This document shows, piece after piece, positions 47,139 through 55,572 of a DNA stretch of 64,000 nucleotides (the stretch's first letter is position 1; each line of letters begins with the position of its first letter). Location of the stretch: contig CAVYPM010000014.1 of the NCBI GenBank assembly GCA_963770375.1, forward strand, positions 97,661-161,660, read 5' to 3'. The DNA is from DASVBE01 sp963770375 (GTDB lineage: Bacteria > Actinomycetota > Actinomycetes > Streptosporangiales > Streptosporangiaceae). Below the pieces are notes generated by a model. The model had not been told where the DNA came from, did not search any database, and saw only the letters and a program-made list of their open reading frames with translations. The position numbers and the translations under genes were made by a program.

Positions 47139-50012
47139 GTGAGCGTCGCCGAAATGGCTCCGCGTGAAGGGGACTTCGAGCGCACCCCGCCGCACGACAT
47201 CGCCGCCGAGCAGTGCGTCCTGGGCGGCATGCTGCTCTCCAAGGACGCGATCTCCGACGTCCTCGAGGTCATCCGCCCGCACGACTACTACCGCCCCGCC
47301 CACCAGCTGGTCCACGAGGTCGTCCTCGACCTGTACGGCCGCGGCGAGCCGGCCGACGCGGTGACCGTCGCGGCCGAGCTCACCAAGCGCGGCGACCTCA
47401 CCCGCGTCGGCGGCGCCCCCTACCTGCACACGCTCATCGCCTCGGTGCCCACCGCCGCCAACGCCGGCTACTACGCCCGCATCGTCCGCGAGCGGGCCAT
47501 CCTCCGCCGCCTGGTCGAGGTCGGCACCCGCATCGTCCAGCTCGGCTATTCCGGCGACGGCGACGCCGACGAGCTGGTCGACCGCGCCGAAGCCGAGATC
47601 TACGGCGTCTCCGACCGCCGCGTCTCCGACGACTACCACCCGCTCTCGGAGATCATGCCCGGCGCCCTCGACGAGATCGAGGCCATCGGCAGCCGCGGCG
47701 GCGCCCTCACCGGCGTCCCCACCGGCTTCAGCGACCTCGACGCGCTGACCAACGGCCTGCATCCCGGGCAGATGATCGTCATCGCCGCCCGCCCCGCCCT
47801 GGGCAAGGCCCTGGCCCTGGATACCCCGCTGCCCACCCCGTCCGGCTGGACCACGATGGGCCAGGTCCAGCCCGGCGACGTGCTCCTCGGCGCGGACGGC
47901 CGCCCCACCAGGGTGCTGGCTGCCACCGAGGTCATGCACGGCCGCCCCTGCTACGAGGTCGAGTTCAGCGACGGCACGGTCATCGTGGCCGATGCCGAGC
48001 ACCAGTGGCGCACCACCACCCGCGCCAGCCGCCGTCAGCGGTCGGAGAATCGCACCGCCTGGTACTGGCCCGAGTCGTCCCGGCAGAAGCTGCGCGACGT
48101 CATGTCCGCCGCGCTGCGTGAGCCCGACCGGAGCGTGACCGGGGCCGAAGTGCTGGCGGCGGCCGGGCCGGAGTTCCGGACGGTCATGCACAAGGCCGGG
48201 CGGTCGGTGGGCCTGGCCGCGGAGCGGGTCGAGGTCCGGGTCGAGGGCCCGTACCGGGCCTACGCCTGGCGTTCGCCCGCCTACGCGTCGCGGCATGCCC
48301 TGCTGACCGCCATGGTCGAGCAGGCAGACCGGCCGAAGAACGCCGCCACCACCGCTGTGCACCGGGATGTGGTCACCACGGCGGAACTCGCCGCGAGCCT
48401 CCGCACCGGGCCCGACCAGCGGCTCAACCACGCCGTGGCGGTGGCGCGGGCCGCGGTCCTGCCCGAGCGGGACCTTCCTTTCCCGCCGTACACGCTGGGT
48501 GCCTGGCTGGGCGACGGGACCAGCCGGGCCGCCCAGATCACCACCGCCGACCCGGAGATCGCCGAGCAGATCGAGGCCGATGGGCTTCGGGTGGTTGCGT
48601 CGCCGACCGTGCCGCTCCGCTACGGCATCCGGCTGCCGCAGCGGCCGGCCGCCGCGCCGCGCCGGTGTGTGGTGTGCGGCCAGCGGTTCACGCCGCAGGC
48701 CCCCCAGGTGCGCACCTGCGGGCGGGTCTGCGGCGCCCGGTCCCGCTCGATCGGCCGCGAGGCGAAGCCGGCGCCTGCGCAGCGGCCGCAGTGCCCGGAC
48801 TGCGGCCGTCCGCGCACCACCCATGGACTGTGCCAGACCTGCCGGGCCCACCACGGGACGGCCCAGGCCATCCTGCGCAGCATGGGGGTGCTGGGGAACA
48901 AACACATCCCGGCTGAGTACCTGCGGGCCTCGGAGGCCCAGCGCCGCGCTCTGCTGGCCGGACTGCTCGACACCGACGGATATGCACTGCCCGGCGGCAC
49001 CGTGCAGTTCGCGGTAACCAGCCAGCGGCTCGCGCAGGGAGTCCTTGAGCTCGTCCTCAGCCTGGGCTACCGGGCCTCGATGACAACCAAGCCCGTCCGG
49101 GGCCGGACTCCTGGCAGCTCCACCAGCTACATCATCACGTTCACGCCGGACCGTGAGGTGTTCCGGCTCCGCCGCAAGGCAGTCCGGCAGACCGCCGGGC
49201 TCAAGACGGCCCGGTCGCGTTATGTCACCGACGTGCGGCCGGTGCCCAGCGTCCCGGTCCGCTGCGTCCAGGTCGACAGCCCCGACCACATGTACCTGGC
49301 CAGCCGCAGCTGGATCCCCACCCACAACTCCACCCTCGCGCTCGACCTGGCCCGCGCCGCCACCGTGAAGCACGGGCTGCCCTGCGTGATCTTCAGCCTG
49401 GAGATGGGCCGCAACGAGATCACCATGCGGCTGCTGTCGGCCGAGGCCCGGGTGCCGCTGCACTCGATGCGCACCGGCCAGATGAGCGACGAGGACTGGA
49501 CCCGCCTGGCCCGCCGCATGAGCGAGGTGGTCGAGGCCCCGCTGTACATCGACGACTCACCGAACATGTCGATGATGGAGATCCGGGCCAAGTGCCGCCG
49601 CCTCAAGCAGCGCCACGACCTCAAGCTGGTCATCATCGACTACCTGCAGCTGATGTCCTCCCCCAAGCGGGTCGAGAACCGCCAGCAGGAAGTCTCCGAG
49701 ATGTCCCGCTCGCTCAAGCTGCTGGCCAAGGAACTCGACGTCCCGGTTATCGCCGTCGCCCAGCTGAACCGCGGCCCCGAGCAGCGCACCGACAAGAAGC
49801 CCCTGCTCTCCGACCTGCGTGAAAGTGGATCGATAGAGCAGGATGCGGACATGGTGATCCTGCTCCACCGGGAGGACGCGTACGAGCGGGAGTCGCCGCG
49901 GGCGGGGGAGGCCGACTTCATCGTGGCCAAGCACCGCAACGGGCCGACCGCCACCGTGACGGTCGCCTTCCAGGGCCACTTCAGCCGCTTCGTGGACATG
50001 GCCCCGGGCTGA
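47139..50012 (+). CDS. dnaB: Replicative DNA helicase DnaB, intein-containing precursor
   Basis: DnaB is the hexameric fork helicase. The 957-residue precursor includes a 507-residue intein, leaving a 450-residue helicase after splicing. The N-terminal collar domain starts at about residue 10 (PPHDIAAEQCVLGGMLLS). The RecA-like domain has PTGFSDLDALTNGLHPGQ, then Walker A ARPALGK-[intein]-STLALDLARA, VIFSLEMGRNEI, the Walker B region LVIIDYLQLM and VIAVAQLNRGPEQR. The intein interrupts the P-loop between Lys223 and Ser731, so splicing is needed for ATPase activity. The start is GTG after GGGGGAGG. Confidence 0.97.
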   Translation: MSVAEMAPREGDFERTPPHDIAAEQCVLGGMLLSKDAISDVLEVIRPHDYYRPAHQLVHEVVLDLYGRGEPADAVTVAAELTKRGDLTRVGGAPYLHTLIASVPTAANAGYYARIVRERAILRRLVEVGTRIVQLGYSGDGDADELVDRAEAEIYGVSDRRVSDDYHPLSEIMPGALDEIEAIGSRGGALTGVPTGFSDLDALTNGLHPGQMIVIAARPALGKALALDTPLPTPSGWTTMGQVQPGDVLLGADGRPTRVLAATEVMHGRPCYEVEFSDGTVIVADAEHQWRTTTRASRRQRSENRTAWYWPESSRQKLRDVMSAALREPDRSVTGAEVLAAAGPEFRTVMHKAGRSVGLAAERVEVRVEGPYRAYAWRSPAYASRHALLTAMVEQADRPKNAATTAVHRDVVTTAELAASLRTGPDQRLNHAVAVARAAVLPERDLPFPPYTLGAWLGDGTSRAAQITTADPEIAEQIEADGLRVVASPTVPLRYGIRLPQRPAAAPRRCVVCGQRFTPQAPQVRTCGRVCGARSRSIGREAKPAPAQRPQCPDCGRPRTTHGLCQTCRAHHGTAQAILRSMGVLGNKHIPAEYLRASEAQRRALLAGLLDTDGYALPGGTVQFAVTSQRLAQGVLELVLSLGYRASMTTKPVRGRTPGSSTSYIITFTPDREVFRLRRKAVRQTAGLKTARSRYVTDVRPVPSVPVRCVQVDSPDHMYLASRSWIPTHNSTLALDLARAATVKHGLPCVIFSLEMGRNEITMRLLSAEARVPLHSMRTGQMSDEDWTRLARRMSEVVEAPLYIDDSPNMSMMEIRAKCRRLKQRHDLKLVIIDYLQLMSSPKRVENRQQEVSEMSRSLKLLAKELDVPVIAVAQLNRGPEQRTDKKPLLSDLRESGSIEQDADMVILLHREDAYERESPRAGEADFIVAKHRNGPTATVTVAFQGHFSRFVDMAPG
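47808..49328 (+). mobile_element. Class 3 intein with LAGLIDADG homing endonuclease, in DnaB
   Basis: This 507-residue insertion starts with Ala (precursor residue 224, ALALDTPLPTPSGW) instead of Cys/Ser and ends WIPTHN before Ser731. The class 3 triad is visible: Trp290 (block B, ADAEHQW), Cys709 (block F, VRCVQVDSPDHMYLA) and Thr728 (block G, PTHN). The LAGLIDADG domain has LGAWLGDGTS (near residue 455) and AGLLDTDGY (near 608), with both acidic residues kept, so homing activity may be intact. Between these blocks are four Cys pairs (CVVC 509, CGRVC 527, CPDC 551, CQTC 565) that look like two zinc ribbons. The insertion point in the P-loop is the known DnaB-b site. Confidence 0.93.
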
Positions 50013-50404
50013 TGCCGCCTACGGCCAGAAGATCATCGCCGGTATGCACACAGCCAGCGCCACCAGGCCGCTAACGACATTGGCCCACGCCGGTCGAGGA
50101 AAACGCCATTGGTTTGAGATTGATCTTGGTGACGTTGCCGTGTGACACAGAACCGCAGGTCAACCAAGACCACAAGGCGGGCCGAGGACATATCGAGTCG
50201 GCCTTGCCCGCATGTCTCACAAGCTGGAAGTCATGAACTGGTAGCCGAACCAGATCCGTCGGCCCGGGTCCGGCAGCAGGAGCCGGACTCTGCCTGACAC
50301 GGTGTCGCCATCGGAGCCGAGCCGGGGTGAAAGGCTGAGCTGGATATCAGGGCACCCCGCCGGTTAGCCCTCCCGGACTGGTCGACGGCGGGAGGATGGC
50401 GATG
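50013..50404. other. dnaB-cupin intergenic region
   Basis: No confident gene is present in 392 bp. On the minus strand, about 50010-50120, a short hydrophobic C-terminus (ANVVSGLVALAVCIPAMIFW, ending in TAG) can be read without a start and may be the remnant of a membrane-protein gene. One copy of an imperfect direct repeat lies at 50096-50172. Confidence 0.4.
50096..50172. repeat. Imperfect direct repeat, left copy
   Basis: gaggaaaacgcca, tgagattgatcttggtgac and caggtcaaccaagacca match, in order and with gaps, the copy at 51383-51463. By eye the identity is roughly 70%. Confidence 0.5.
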
Positions 50405-50776
50405 TCATATCGTCCACGGAGGCCGGAACTGGCTTCCGTCACTCATCTTCGCCTGCAGGCCGGCCAGAGTGGTTGTCCATGCGGCACCGCCGTCGGGGCC
50501 GCCGTCGAGGCGGATTTCGCTGTCGGCCGGGACATAGACCGCGTCGCCGGGCCGCAGGCTGTGCGCGGTGCCGTCCAGCGTGATCGTGAGCTCACCGTCG
50601 ATGCAGCAGATGACCTCCTCGCGGGACGGCCTGTGCGGTGCGCCCTTCTGGCCTGCCGGCACGTCAACCCGCCAGGCGCACAACTGGCCACTGCCGCGTG
50701 AGGGCCGGACATAAGAGCTGAAGCGCACGCCGTGCGCCTCGAAGACCTCGGCGTCGCTGCTGGTTACCAGTGGCAT
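50405..50776 (-). CDS. Cupin-domain protein
   Basis: This 123-residue single-domain cupin has the conserved barrel motifs PHRPSREEVICCIDGELTIT and LRPGDAVYVPADSEI. Metal-ligand residues are partly present (His, Glu). The ligand or substrate is unknown. The ATG at 50776 is preceded by GAGAGG at 8 bases. It is divergent from a marR gene and shares its palindromic control region, so it is probably repressed by that MarR protein. Confidence 0.85.
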   Translation of the reverse strand: MPLVTSSDAEVFEAHGVRFSSYVRPSRGSGQLCAWRVDVPAGQKGAPHRPSREEVICCIDGELTITLDGTAHSLRPGDAVYVPADSEIRLDGGPDGGAAWTTTLAGLQAKMSDGSQFRPPWTI

Positions 50777-50791
50777 GAGCATTCCTCTCGA

Positions 50792-50831
50792 TAGACAGTC
50801 TGCTTGTCTAATTAGACAAGCAGACTGTCTA
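50792..50831. promoter_or_regulatory. 40-bp perfect palindrome, predicted MarR operator
   Basis: The half-site tagacagtctgcttgtctaa (50792-50811) is followed by its exact reverse complement. It fills most of the 75-bp gap between the cupin and marR start codons. A partial further half-site, agtctgtc, follows at about 50833. It is also noticeably A+T-rich for this genome. Confidence 0.85.
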
Positions 50832-50851
50832 GAGTCTGTCAAGATAGGGAC

Positions 50852-51298
50852 ATGGCCGACGCTGATAACTGGCCCGTGGCGACCGATGCCTTGCTGCTCG
50901 CAGCGCAACTCGTCGAGGCCATACAGGAAGGGCTGGCGCGCAGGGGATTCAGGGACATCCGCCCCGCACACGGGTTCGCGTTCGTGCGCATCAGCCAGGG
51001 TGACGCGACGATCGCCGACGTCGCCGAGCACCTGGGCGTGTCCAAGCAGGCAGCCGCCCAGCTCGTGCACCAGCTCGAAGAACGCGGGTATCTCACCCGC
51101 CAGGCGCATCCGCTCGACGCGCGCGCCACGCTCTTGTCCCTGACCCAGCGCGGTATTGCCTGCACCCTTGCCGCGCAAGACGCGGCAAGCGAGGCCGTCG
51201 AGCGATGGCGGACCATGCTCGGGGAGCCAGGGTTCCGGCAGCTTCAGCGAGCACTACGGGCTATCGTCCAGCCAGGACCGCTCCGGCCCAGCTGGTGA
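50852..51298 (+). CDS. MarR-family transcriptional regulator
   Basis: This 148-residue winged-helix protein has the recognition helix region IADVAEHLGVSKQAAAQLVHQLEERGYL followed by the wing (DARATLLSLTQRG). It probably binds the adjacent 40-bp palindrome as a dimer and controls itself and the divergent cupin gene. The inducer is unknown. Confidence 0.9.
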   Translation: MADADNWPVATDALLLAAQLVEAIQEGLARRGFRDIRPAHGFAFVRISQGDATIADVAEHLGVSKQAAAQLVHQLEERGYLTRQAHPLDARATLLSLTQRGIACTLAAQDAASEAVERWRTMLGEPGFRQLQRALRAIVQPGPLRPSW

Positions 51299-51382
51299 AA
51301 CGCCGCCAACACGCTCGACGCGGTCCCCGCGAGGAACTTCTGGAAAGCCGGCGCGCGGACCGTGGCCTCGGTAGACCGCGCT

Positions 51383-51463
51383 GAGGAAACGCCACGAATC
51401 TGAGACTGATCATGGTGACAACGTGGTGAGACAACTGAGAAAGCCCAGGTCACGCAAGATCAA
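51383..51463. repeat. Imperfect direct repeat, right copy
   Basis: This copy is related to 50096-50172 in the same orientation. The pair brackets the cupin-marR divergon. It lies in the non-coding 51299-51490 gap, where nothing else was seen. Confidence 0.5.
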
Positions 51464-51490
51464 CATCTCATCGGATGTGAGGCCCTGCAG

Positions 51491-52332
51491 CTACAGCCCG
51501 GGGTCGTCCATCCCGGTCAGGCCGAGGCTGAGCTTCCACAGGCGCTGCTGCACCTCGGGGTCGTACGCGGCCGGGTGCGCGCGGGTCTCGGTCTTCCGGT
51601 CGTAGAACCGGCCGGTCACGCCGGCCAGGGCCGGGTCGCTGACCAGCCGCCGGGTCGCCGCCTCGCCCCGGGCCAGCGTGTCGATGCTGTGCCCGACCTC
51701 CTGCAGCACCATCTTGGTCGGCATGTACGTCGCCGGGTGCAGGCTGTTCACCGTCACCTCGGCTGCGGGCAGCAGCCCGGCCAGCGTGAACCCGGACGTG
51801 ATCTGGGCCAGCTTGCTCTGCCCGTAGGCCCGCGACCCGGAGTACCCCTTCTCGATCATCACGTCGTCGAAGTCGATCGGCGCCTGCCCGATCGAGGCCA
51901 CGTTGACGATCCGCGCCCCGCCGGTGGCCCGCAGCAGCGGCAGCAGGCCCAGCGTCAGCGCGAACCCGGCCAGGTAGTTCACCGCGAACCGCAGCTCGTA
52001 GCCGTCCGCGCTGACCGCGCGGCCCTGGCTGGCGGGCAGTGCCGCTGCCGATCCCGGCGTTGCTGACCAGGACGTCGAGCCCGCCGGTCAGCGCCAGGAC
52101 TTGCCTCGGTCAGGGCCCGCACCTGGGCCAGGTCGGCGAAGTCGGCCCGCACGGTCAGCGGCCGCGGCCCGCCGCCGGCCTCCGCGGCGATCTCGTCCGC
52201 GGCCGCGTCGAGCCGGGCCTGATCGCGGCCGTGCAGCAGCAAGCGGGCGCCTTCCGCGGCCAGCCCGCTGGCCAGCGCCCGGCCAAGCCCATCCGTGGCG
52301 CCCGTAATCAGGATCGTGCGCTGCTCGCTCAT
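51491..52332 (-). CDS. Short-chain dehydrogenase/reductase, frameshifted
   Basis: The cofactor-binding start ILITGATDGLGRALA is read from the ATG at 52332. Near 52110-52090 the frame changes and gives LDVLVSNAGIGSG. Near 52020-51985 it changes again to ELRFAVNYLAGFALTLGLLPLL, RIVNVAS and the catalytic YGQSK. All SDR motifs are present in order, so either two sequencing indels or recent inactivation is responsible. The substrate is unknown; the closest types act on retinol-like or polyketide-like ketones. Confidence 0.75.
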
Positions 52333-52505
52333 GAGGTCCCTTCACACTGGTCGGCCGCACGCACCGGGCCGGGGCCCGGCAGCCTGGCCGGCTCCCGGCC
52401 CGGCCACCAGCTCGCTGACTCGCCCGCGTCGCTGGTCTTTCTGGAAGGTATACGGGATCTGCGGCCCGCATCATCAGCCCAGGCCGGCCACTCCCGGCCC
52501 GCTGC

Positions 52506-52725
52506 CCGCGCCCTTGACCCGGCCCGGCTTGCCTGGCCCCGGCACCATTGCTGGGGCGCCGGCAGTCCGGCCGCTGCGCTGGCCGATGGCCCGCGCCCTT
52601 GACCCGGCTCAGCTTGCCTGGCCCGGCACCATTGCTGGGGCGCCGGCAGGTCGGCCGCTGTGCTGGCCGGTGGCCCGGGCCGTTAACCCGGCCCGGTTTG
52701 CCCAGCCCCGGTGCTGGTGCCGAGG
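52506..52725. repeat. About 84-bp tandem repeat, 2.4 copies
   Basis: Units starting CCGCGCCCTTGACCCGGC begin at 52506 and 52591, with a diverged partial copy from about 52674. Each carries the word ggcaccattgctggggcgcc. It fills the gap between the SDR and luxR-type genes and enters the 3' end of the latter. No other feature was seen in 52333-52505. Confidence 0.75.
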
Positions 52726-53900
52726 GCGCGGGCCAGCAGGACGCCGCGGCTGCCGCAGCCCGTCTTGGCGAACACCGATTTGAGGTGATCTTGCACGGTG
52801 TGCGGCGACAGCCGCATCTCCCGGGCCAGGAGCCGGGTGTCCGCGCCACGGGCTAGCCGGTGCAGCAGTTCCCGCTCCCGGCCCGTCAGCCCGCAGGCCC
52901 GCCCGTACAGCTCGATCCGGCCGTCCAGCGCCACCGGCTCCACGGTGACCGCGATCCGCCCGCCGTCTGGCTGGCCCGCGTCGTCTGGCTGGCCCGTGCT
53001 GTCTGACTGACCTGGGCCACCGCGCTGGCCTGCGCCGGGCTCGCCGTCTGCCTGGCCGGTCCTGTCTCGCGGGCCCGTGTCGCTGGGCTGGCCTGGGCCG
53101 GCGAGCCGGGCCGCCCGGAGGCTGATCCACTCGGGCCCGGCTAGCTGGGCCCGCGCCGTGGGCAGCCCGTTGTCCACGCCGGCCTCGACGGCCAGCAGCT
53201 GTGCCGCCACGTTGAACGCGGCCGCGGGCACCGGCGCCGCTCCCGGGCTGGTCGGCAGCAGCAGCCGCAGGTGCGCGTCGGTCCGCGGGGTCTGGTCCAG
53301 CAGCTCAAGTGAGCCCGACAGCAGCAGGACCACGGGCGCGTCCAGCGCTCTGACCGGCGCGGGCGGTTCGGCGAAGGTGGCCGCCTGGGCGCTGCGCAGG
53401 GCCGCGGTCAGGGGCGTGGACAGCGAGCTGACGAGGGCCTGCTCGGCCGGGGTGAACCGGTCCGGCGGCCCGCCGCAGCGCCACAGGTCAAGGAACCCCC
53501 AGCAGCCGAACTGGTCGGCGAAGACCACCGAGGCCAGATCGGTCACGCCGTAACCGGCCAGCAGGTCGCGCCATAGGGAGCTGCGGGACAGGTCGCCGCC
53601 GGTGGCGTTGGCCAGCGTGGCGCACCGGCCGCGCGGCAGCGCCGTCCAGCGGTTGACCGTGGTTGTGTACTTGAGCCGGATCAGCCGCGGCAGCGCGGCC
53701 AGGTCCGGGACCTCGGCCAGCGGCGCCGTGCCTACCTTGGTCTCCGGGTCGGTGAGCAGCCAGGCGTACGCGTCGAACGCGATCGCCTGCCGCAGCTCGG
53801 CGAGCACCGCGGCGCGCAGATCCCGGCTGTCCGAGCTTGCCGCGCCATCGCGGCATAGCTGAGCGACGCGCCGCTGCACCGTGGCTGCGCTGGTCGCCAT
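52683..53900 (-). CDS. LuxR-family transcriptional regulator
   Basis: This 405-residue protein has a GAF-like N-terminal sensory region (AIAFDAYAWLLTDPET, then VFADQFGCWGFLDLWR), a Gln/Gly/Asp-rich low-complexity linker and a C-terminal LuxR helix-turn-helix (GLTGRERELLHRLARGADTR, then LSPHTVQDHLKSVFAKTG). The ATG at 53900 starts MATSAATVQRRV; the longer open frame to 54236 runs antisense to the next gene. The signal is unknown. It is divergent from a small ABM-type gene. Confidence 0.88.
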   Translation of the reverse strand: MATSAATVQRRVAQLCRDGAASSDSRDLRAAVLAELRQAIAFDAYAWLLTDPETKVGTAPLAEVPDLAALPRLIRLKYTTTVNRWTALPRGRCATLANATGGDLSRSSLWRDLLAGYGVTDLASVVFADQFGCWGFLDLWRCGGPPDRFTPAEQALVSSLSTPLTAALRSAQAATFAEPPAPVRALDAPVVLLLSGSLELLDQTPRTDAHLRLLLPTSPGAAPVPAAAFNVAAQLLAVEAGVDNGLPTARAQLAGPEWISLRAARLAGPGQPSDTGPRDRTGQADGEPGAGQRGGPGQSDSTGQPDDAGQPDGGRIAVTVEPVALDGRIELYGRACGLTGRERELLHRLARGADTRLLAREMRLSPHTVQDHLKSVFAKTGCGSRGVLLARALGTSTGAGQTGPG

Positions 53901-54036
53901 GCCGCCAGCGTAGGGCCGTCCCGGGCCGTCCCCGTCCGGGACCGGCCGCAGGCCACCCCCATGAAGCTGGGATACCGCCGCGGCCGGGACGGTTCGTAGC
54001 GTGCCAGGGAAGCCTCTGACCGAACGGAGAAGACCC

Positions 54037-54315
54037 ATGGTGACCTTGCACATCGAGCACGAGATCAGCGACTTCGGCGTGTGGCAGCGGGCGTTCGCGT
54101 CGTTCGCCGGGCACCGGCGCCAGGCCGGCGTCCGGGCCGAGCGGGTCGGGCGGCCGGTCGACGACGAGCGGTACGTGATGATCGGCCTGGACTTCGACAC
54201 CAGCGCCGAGGCGGGCCGGTTCCTCGACTTCCTCAACAGCCAGGTGTGGTCCAGCCCGGATAACTCGCCCGCGCTGGCGGGCCGGCCGCGGACCCGGATC
54301 CTGGAGGTGGTGTGA
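54037..54315 (+). CDS. Small dimeric alpha/beta-barrel-like protein
   Basis: This 92-residue protein starts MVTLHIEHEISDFGVWQRAF and contains AGRFLDFLNSQVW, resembling small ferredoxin-like (ABM / cyclase-type) proteins. The catalytic role is unknown. The ATG follows CGGAGAAG. It is divergent from the luxR-type regulator, which may control it. Confidence 0.7.
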   Translation: MVTLHIEHEISDFGVWQRAFASFAGHRRQAGVRAERVGRPVDDERYVMIGLDFDTSAEAGRFLDFLNSQVWSSPDNSPALAGRPRTRILEVV

Positions 54316-54398
54316 CCGGCCGGGTGGGCTCGCGCGCCGGGCCGGCCCGGGATCGGGTGGGTGGCCCGCGCCCCCGGAACCGTAAAAAGTAAATATTG

Positions 54399-54427
54399 TT
54401 GACTGTCCTGAAAGTTGTCTATATCTT
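54399..54427 (+). promoter_or_regulatory. Predicted promoter of the second marR gene
   Basis: TTGACT at 54399-54404 and TATCTT at 54422-54427 are separated by 17 bases. The segment is A+T-rich compared with its surroundings, and the start codon follows within 7 bases, so the transcript would be nearly leaderless. Confidence 0.5.
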
Positions 54428-54433
54428 CGGCTC

Positions 54434-54895
54434 ATGACTACCCAGACGGGGCCATCGTGGGAGGAGCCGTTCCCGGTGCTGCTGCGGGCGGCGCGGGCGG
54501 CGTACGGGGCGGCGGTGCGGGCGGCGCTCGCCGAGGCCGGGTTCGACGACATGCCCCGCCAGGGCGGTTTCGTCGTCACCGTGATCGCGAACACCGGGGC
54601 GCCGCTCAGCCAGGTCATCGGGGAGCTTCGGATGTCCAAGCAGGCTGGCGGCCAGCTGGTGGACAGCCTGGTGACCCGCGGCTACCTGGACCGGGCGGTG
54701 GACCCGGCCGACCGGCGGCGGCTGACCGTCAGCCTGACCGAGCGGGGCATGGCCGCGGCGGACGTCGTCCGGTCGGTGGTCCGGCGGATCAGCGACGAGC
54801 TGGACGAGCGGGTCGGCCCGGAGTACGTCGCGCACGCGCGGGTCACGGTCGCGGCGCTGGTCGAGATCAGCCGTGAGCTTCGGGAAGCCGGCTGA
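54434..54895 (+). CDS. MarR-family transcriptional regulator
   Basis: This 153-residue winged-helix protein has GAPLSQVIGELRMSKQAGGQ LVDSLVTRGYL in the DNA-binding region and the wing DPADRRRLTVSLTERG. No divergent structural gene is adjacent; it may act on the upstream ABM gene or on itself. Confidence 0.9.
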   Translation: MTTQTGPSWEEPFPVLLRAARAAYGAAVRAALAEAGFDDMPRQGGFVVTVIANTGAPLSQVIGELRMSKQAGGQLVDSLVTRGYLDRAVDPADRRRLTVSLTERGMAAADVVRSVVRRISDELDERVGPEYVAHARVTVAALVEISRELREAG

Positions 54896-54907
54896 TCTCA
54901 CGCGGGG

Positions 54908-55507
54908 TCAGGCGGGTGCGAGGAATCCGTTGATGAGCGTCTGGAACGCGGCGCACCAGGCTCGCTGGGGATCGGGTCCGAGTTGCTCTGGGTTCAGCAG
55001 CTCCATCACTGCCATCCCGAAGCACATGGCGTTGAACTCGCGCGTCGCCACTTGTACGTCGCGTCCTCCGAGGAGATCGGCGTCGGCGAGCCGCTGGACG
55101 CGTTCGGTCAGCAGCTCGTAGCCGGCGCGTGCGGCGTCGCCGACCTCGGGTCCCAGTTCGACGTCGGGCGCCGCGCGCAGGAACGCGATACGGAAGAGCG
55201 ACGGGTGCTCGACGGCCATCGGCCGGAACACCGTGAGCGCGGCCTGGACCAGATCACCGGCGGGATCATTCGTGCGGGGGAGCTCGGCGATGGCGTCGCG
55301 CAGCATGTCGAACGATCGCTTCGCGAGCGCGCCCAGCAGGCCGTCTTTCGAGCCGAAGGTGCTGTAGACCGCCCGGGTGCTAGTCCCGATCTCGTCGGCG
55401 ACTGCTCTCACGGAGAGCGCGCCGGCCCCACGCTGCTCGACCAGGTTCTCCGCCGCGGCGAGCAGCGCTTCCCGGGTGGTGTCGTCGTGCTGCTTGGGCC
55501 GGCCCAT
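54908..55507 (-). CDS. TetR-family transcriptional regulator
   Basis: This 199-residue protein has an N-terminal TetR helix-turn-helix (VADEIGTSTRAVYSTFGSKDGLLGAL) and a C-terminal ligand domain. The ATG at 55507 gives MGRPKQHDD, the typical start. A perfect inverted repeat in the 65-bp gap to the divergent hydrolase gene is the likely operator. Confidence 0.92.
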   Translation of the reverse strand: MGRPKQHDDTTREALLAAAENLVEQRGAGALSVRAVADEIGTSTRAVYSTFGSKDGLLGALAKRSFDMLRDAIAELPRTNDPAGDLVQAALTVFRPMAVEHPSLFRIAFLRAAPDVELGPEVGDAARAGYELLTERVQRLADADLLGGRDVQVATREFNAMCFGMAVMELLNPEQLGPDPQRAWCAAFQTLINGFLAPA

Positions 55508-55529
55508 GTTGACAAGATACCGCAACATA

Positions 55530-55547
55530 GTTACGTTACAACGTAAC
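55530..55547. promoter_or_regulatory. Predicted TetR operator
   Basis: gttacgtt and aacgtaac (8-bp perfect arms, 2-bp centre) lie midway between the divergent tetR and hydrolase starts, upstream of both. Confidence 0.8.
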
Positions 55548-55572
55548 GAAACACTGTGACGAAAGGATTCAC

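Noticed and set aside
46881..49463. 860-residue open frame antisense to dnaB and its intein
   Set aside because: It is a complementary-strand shadow; all family motifs read on the plus strand.
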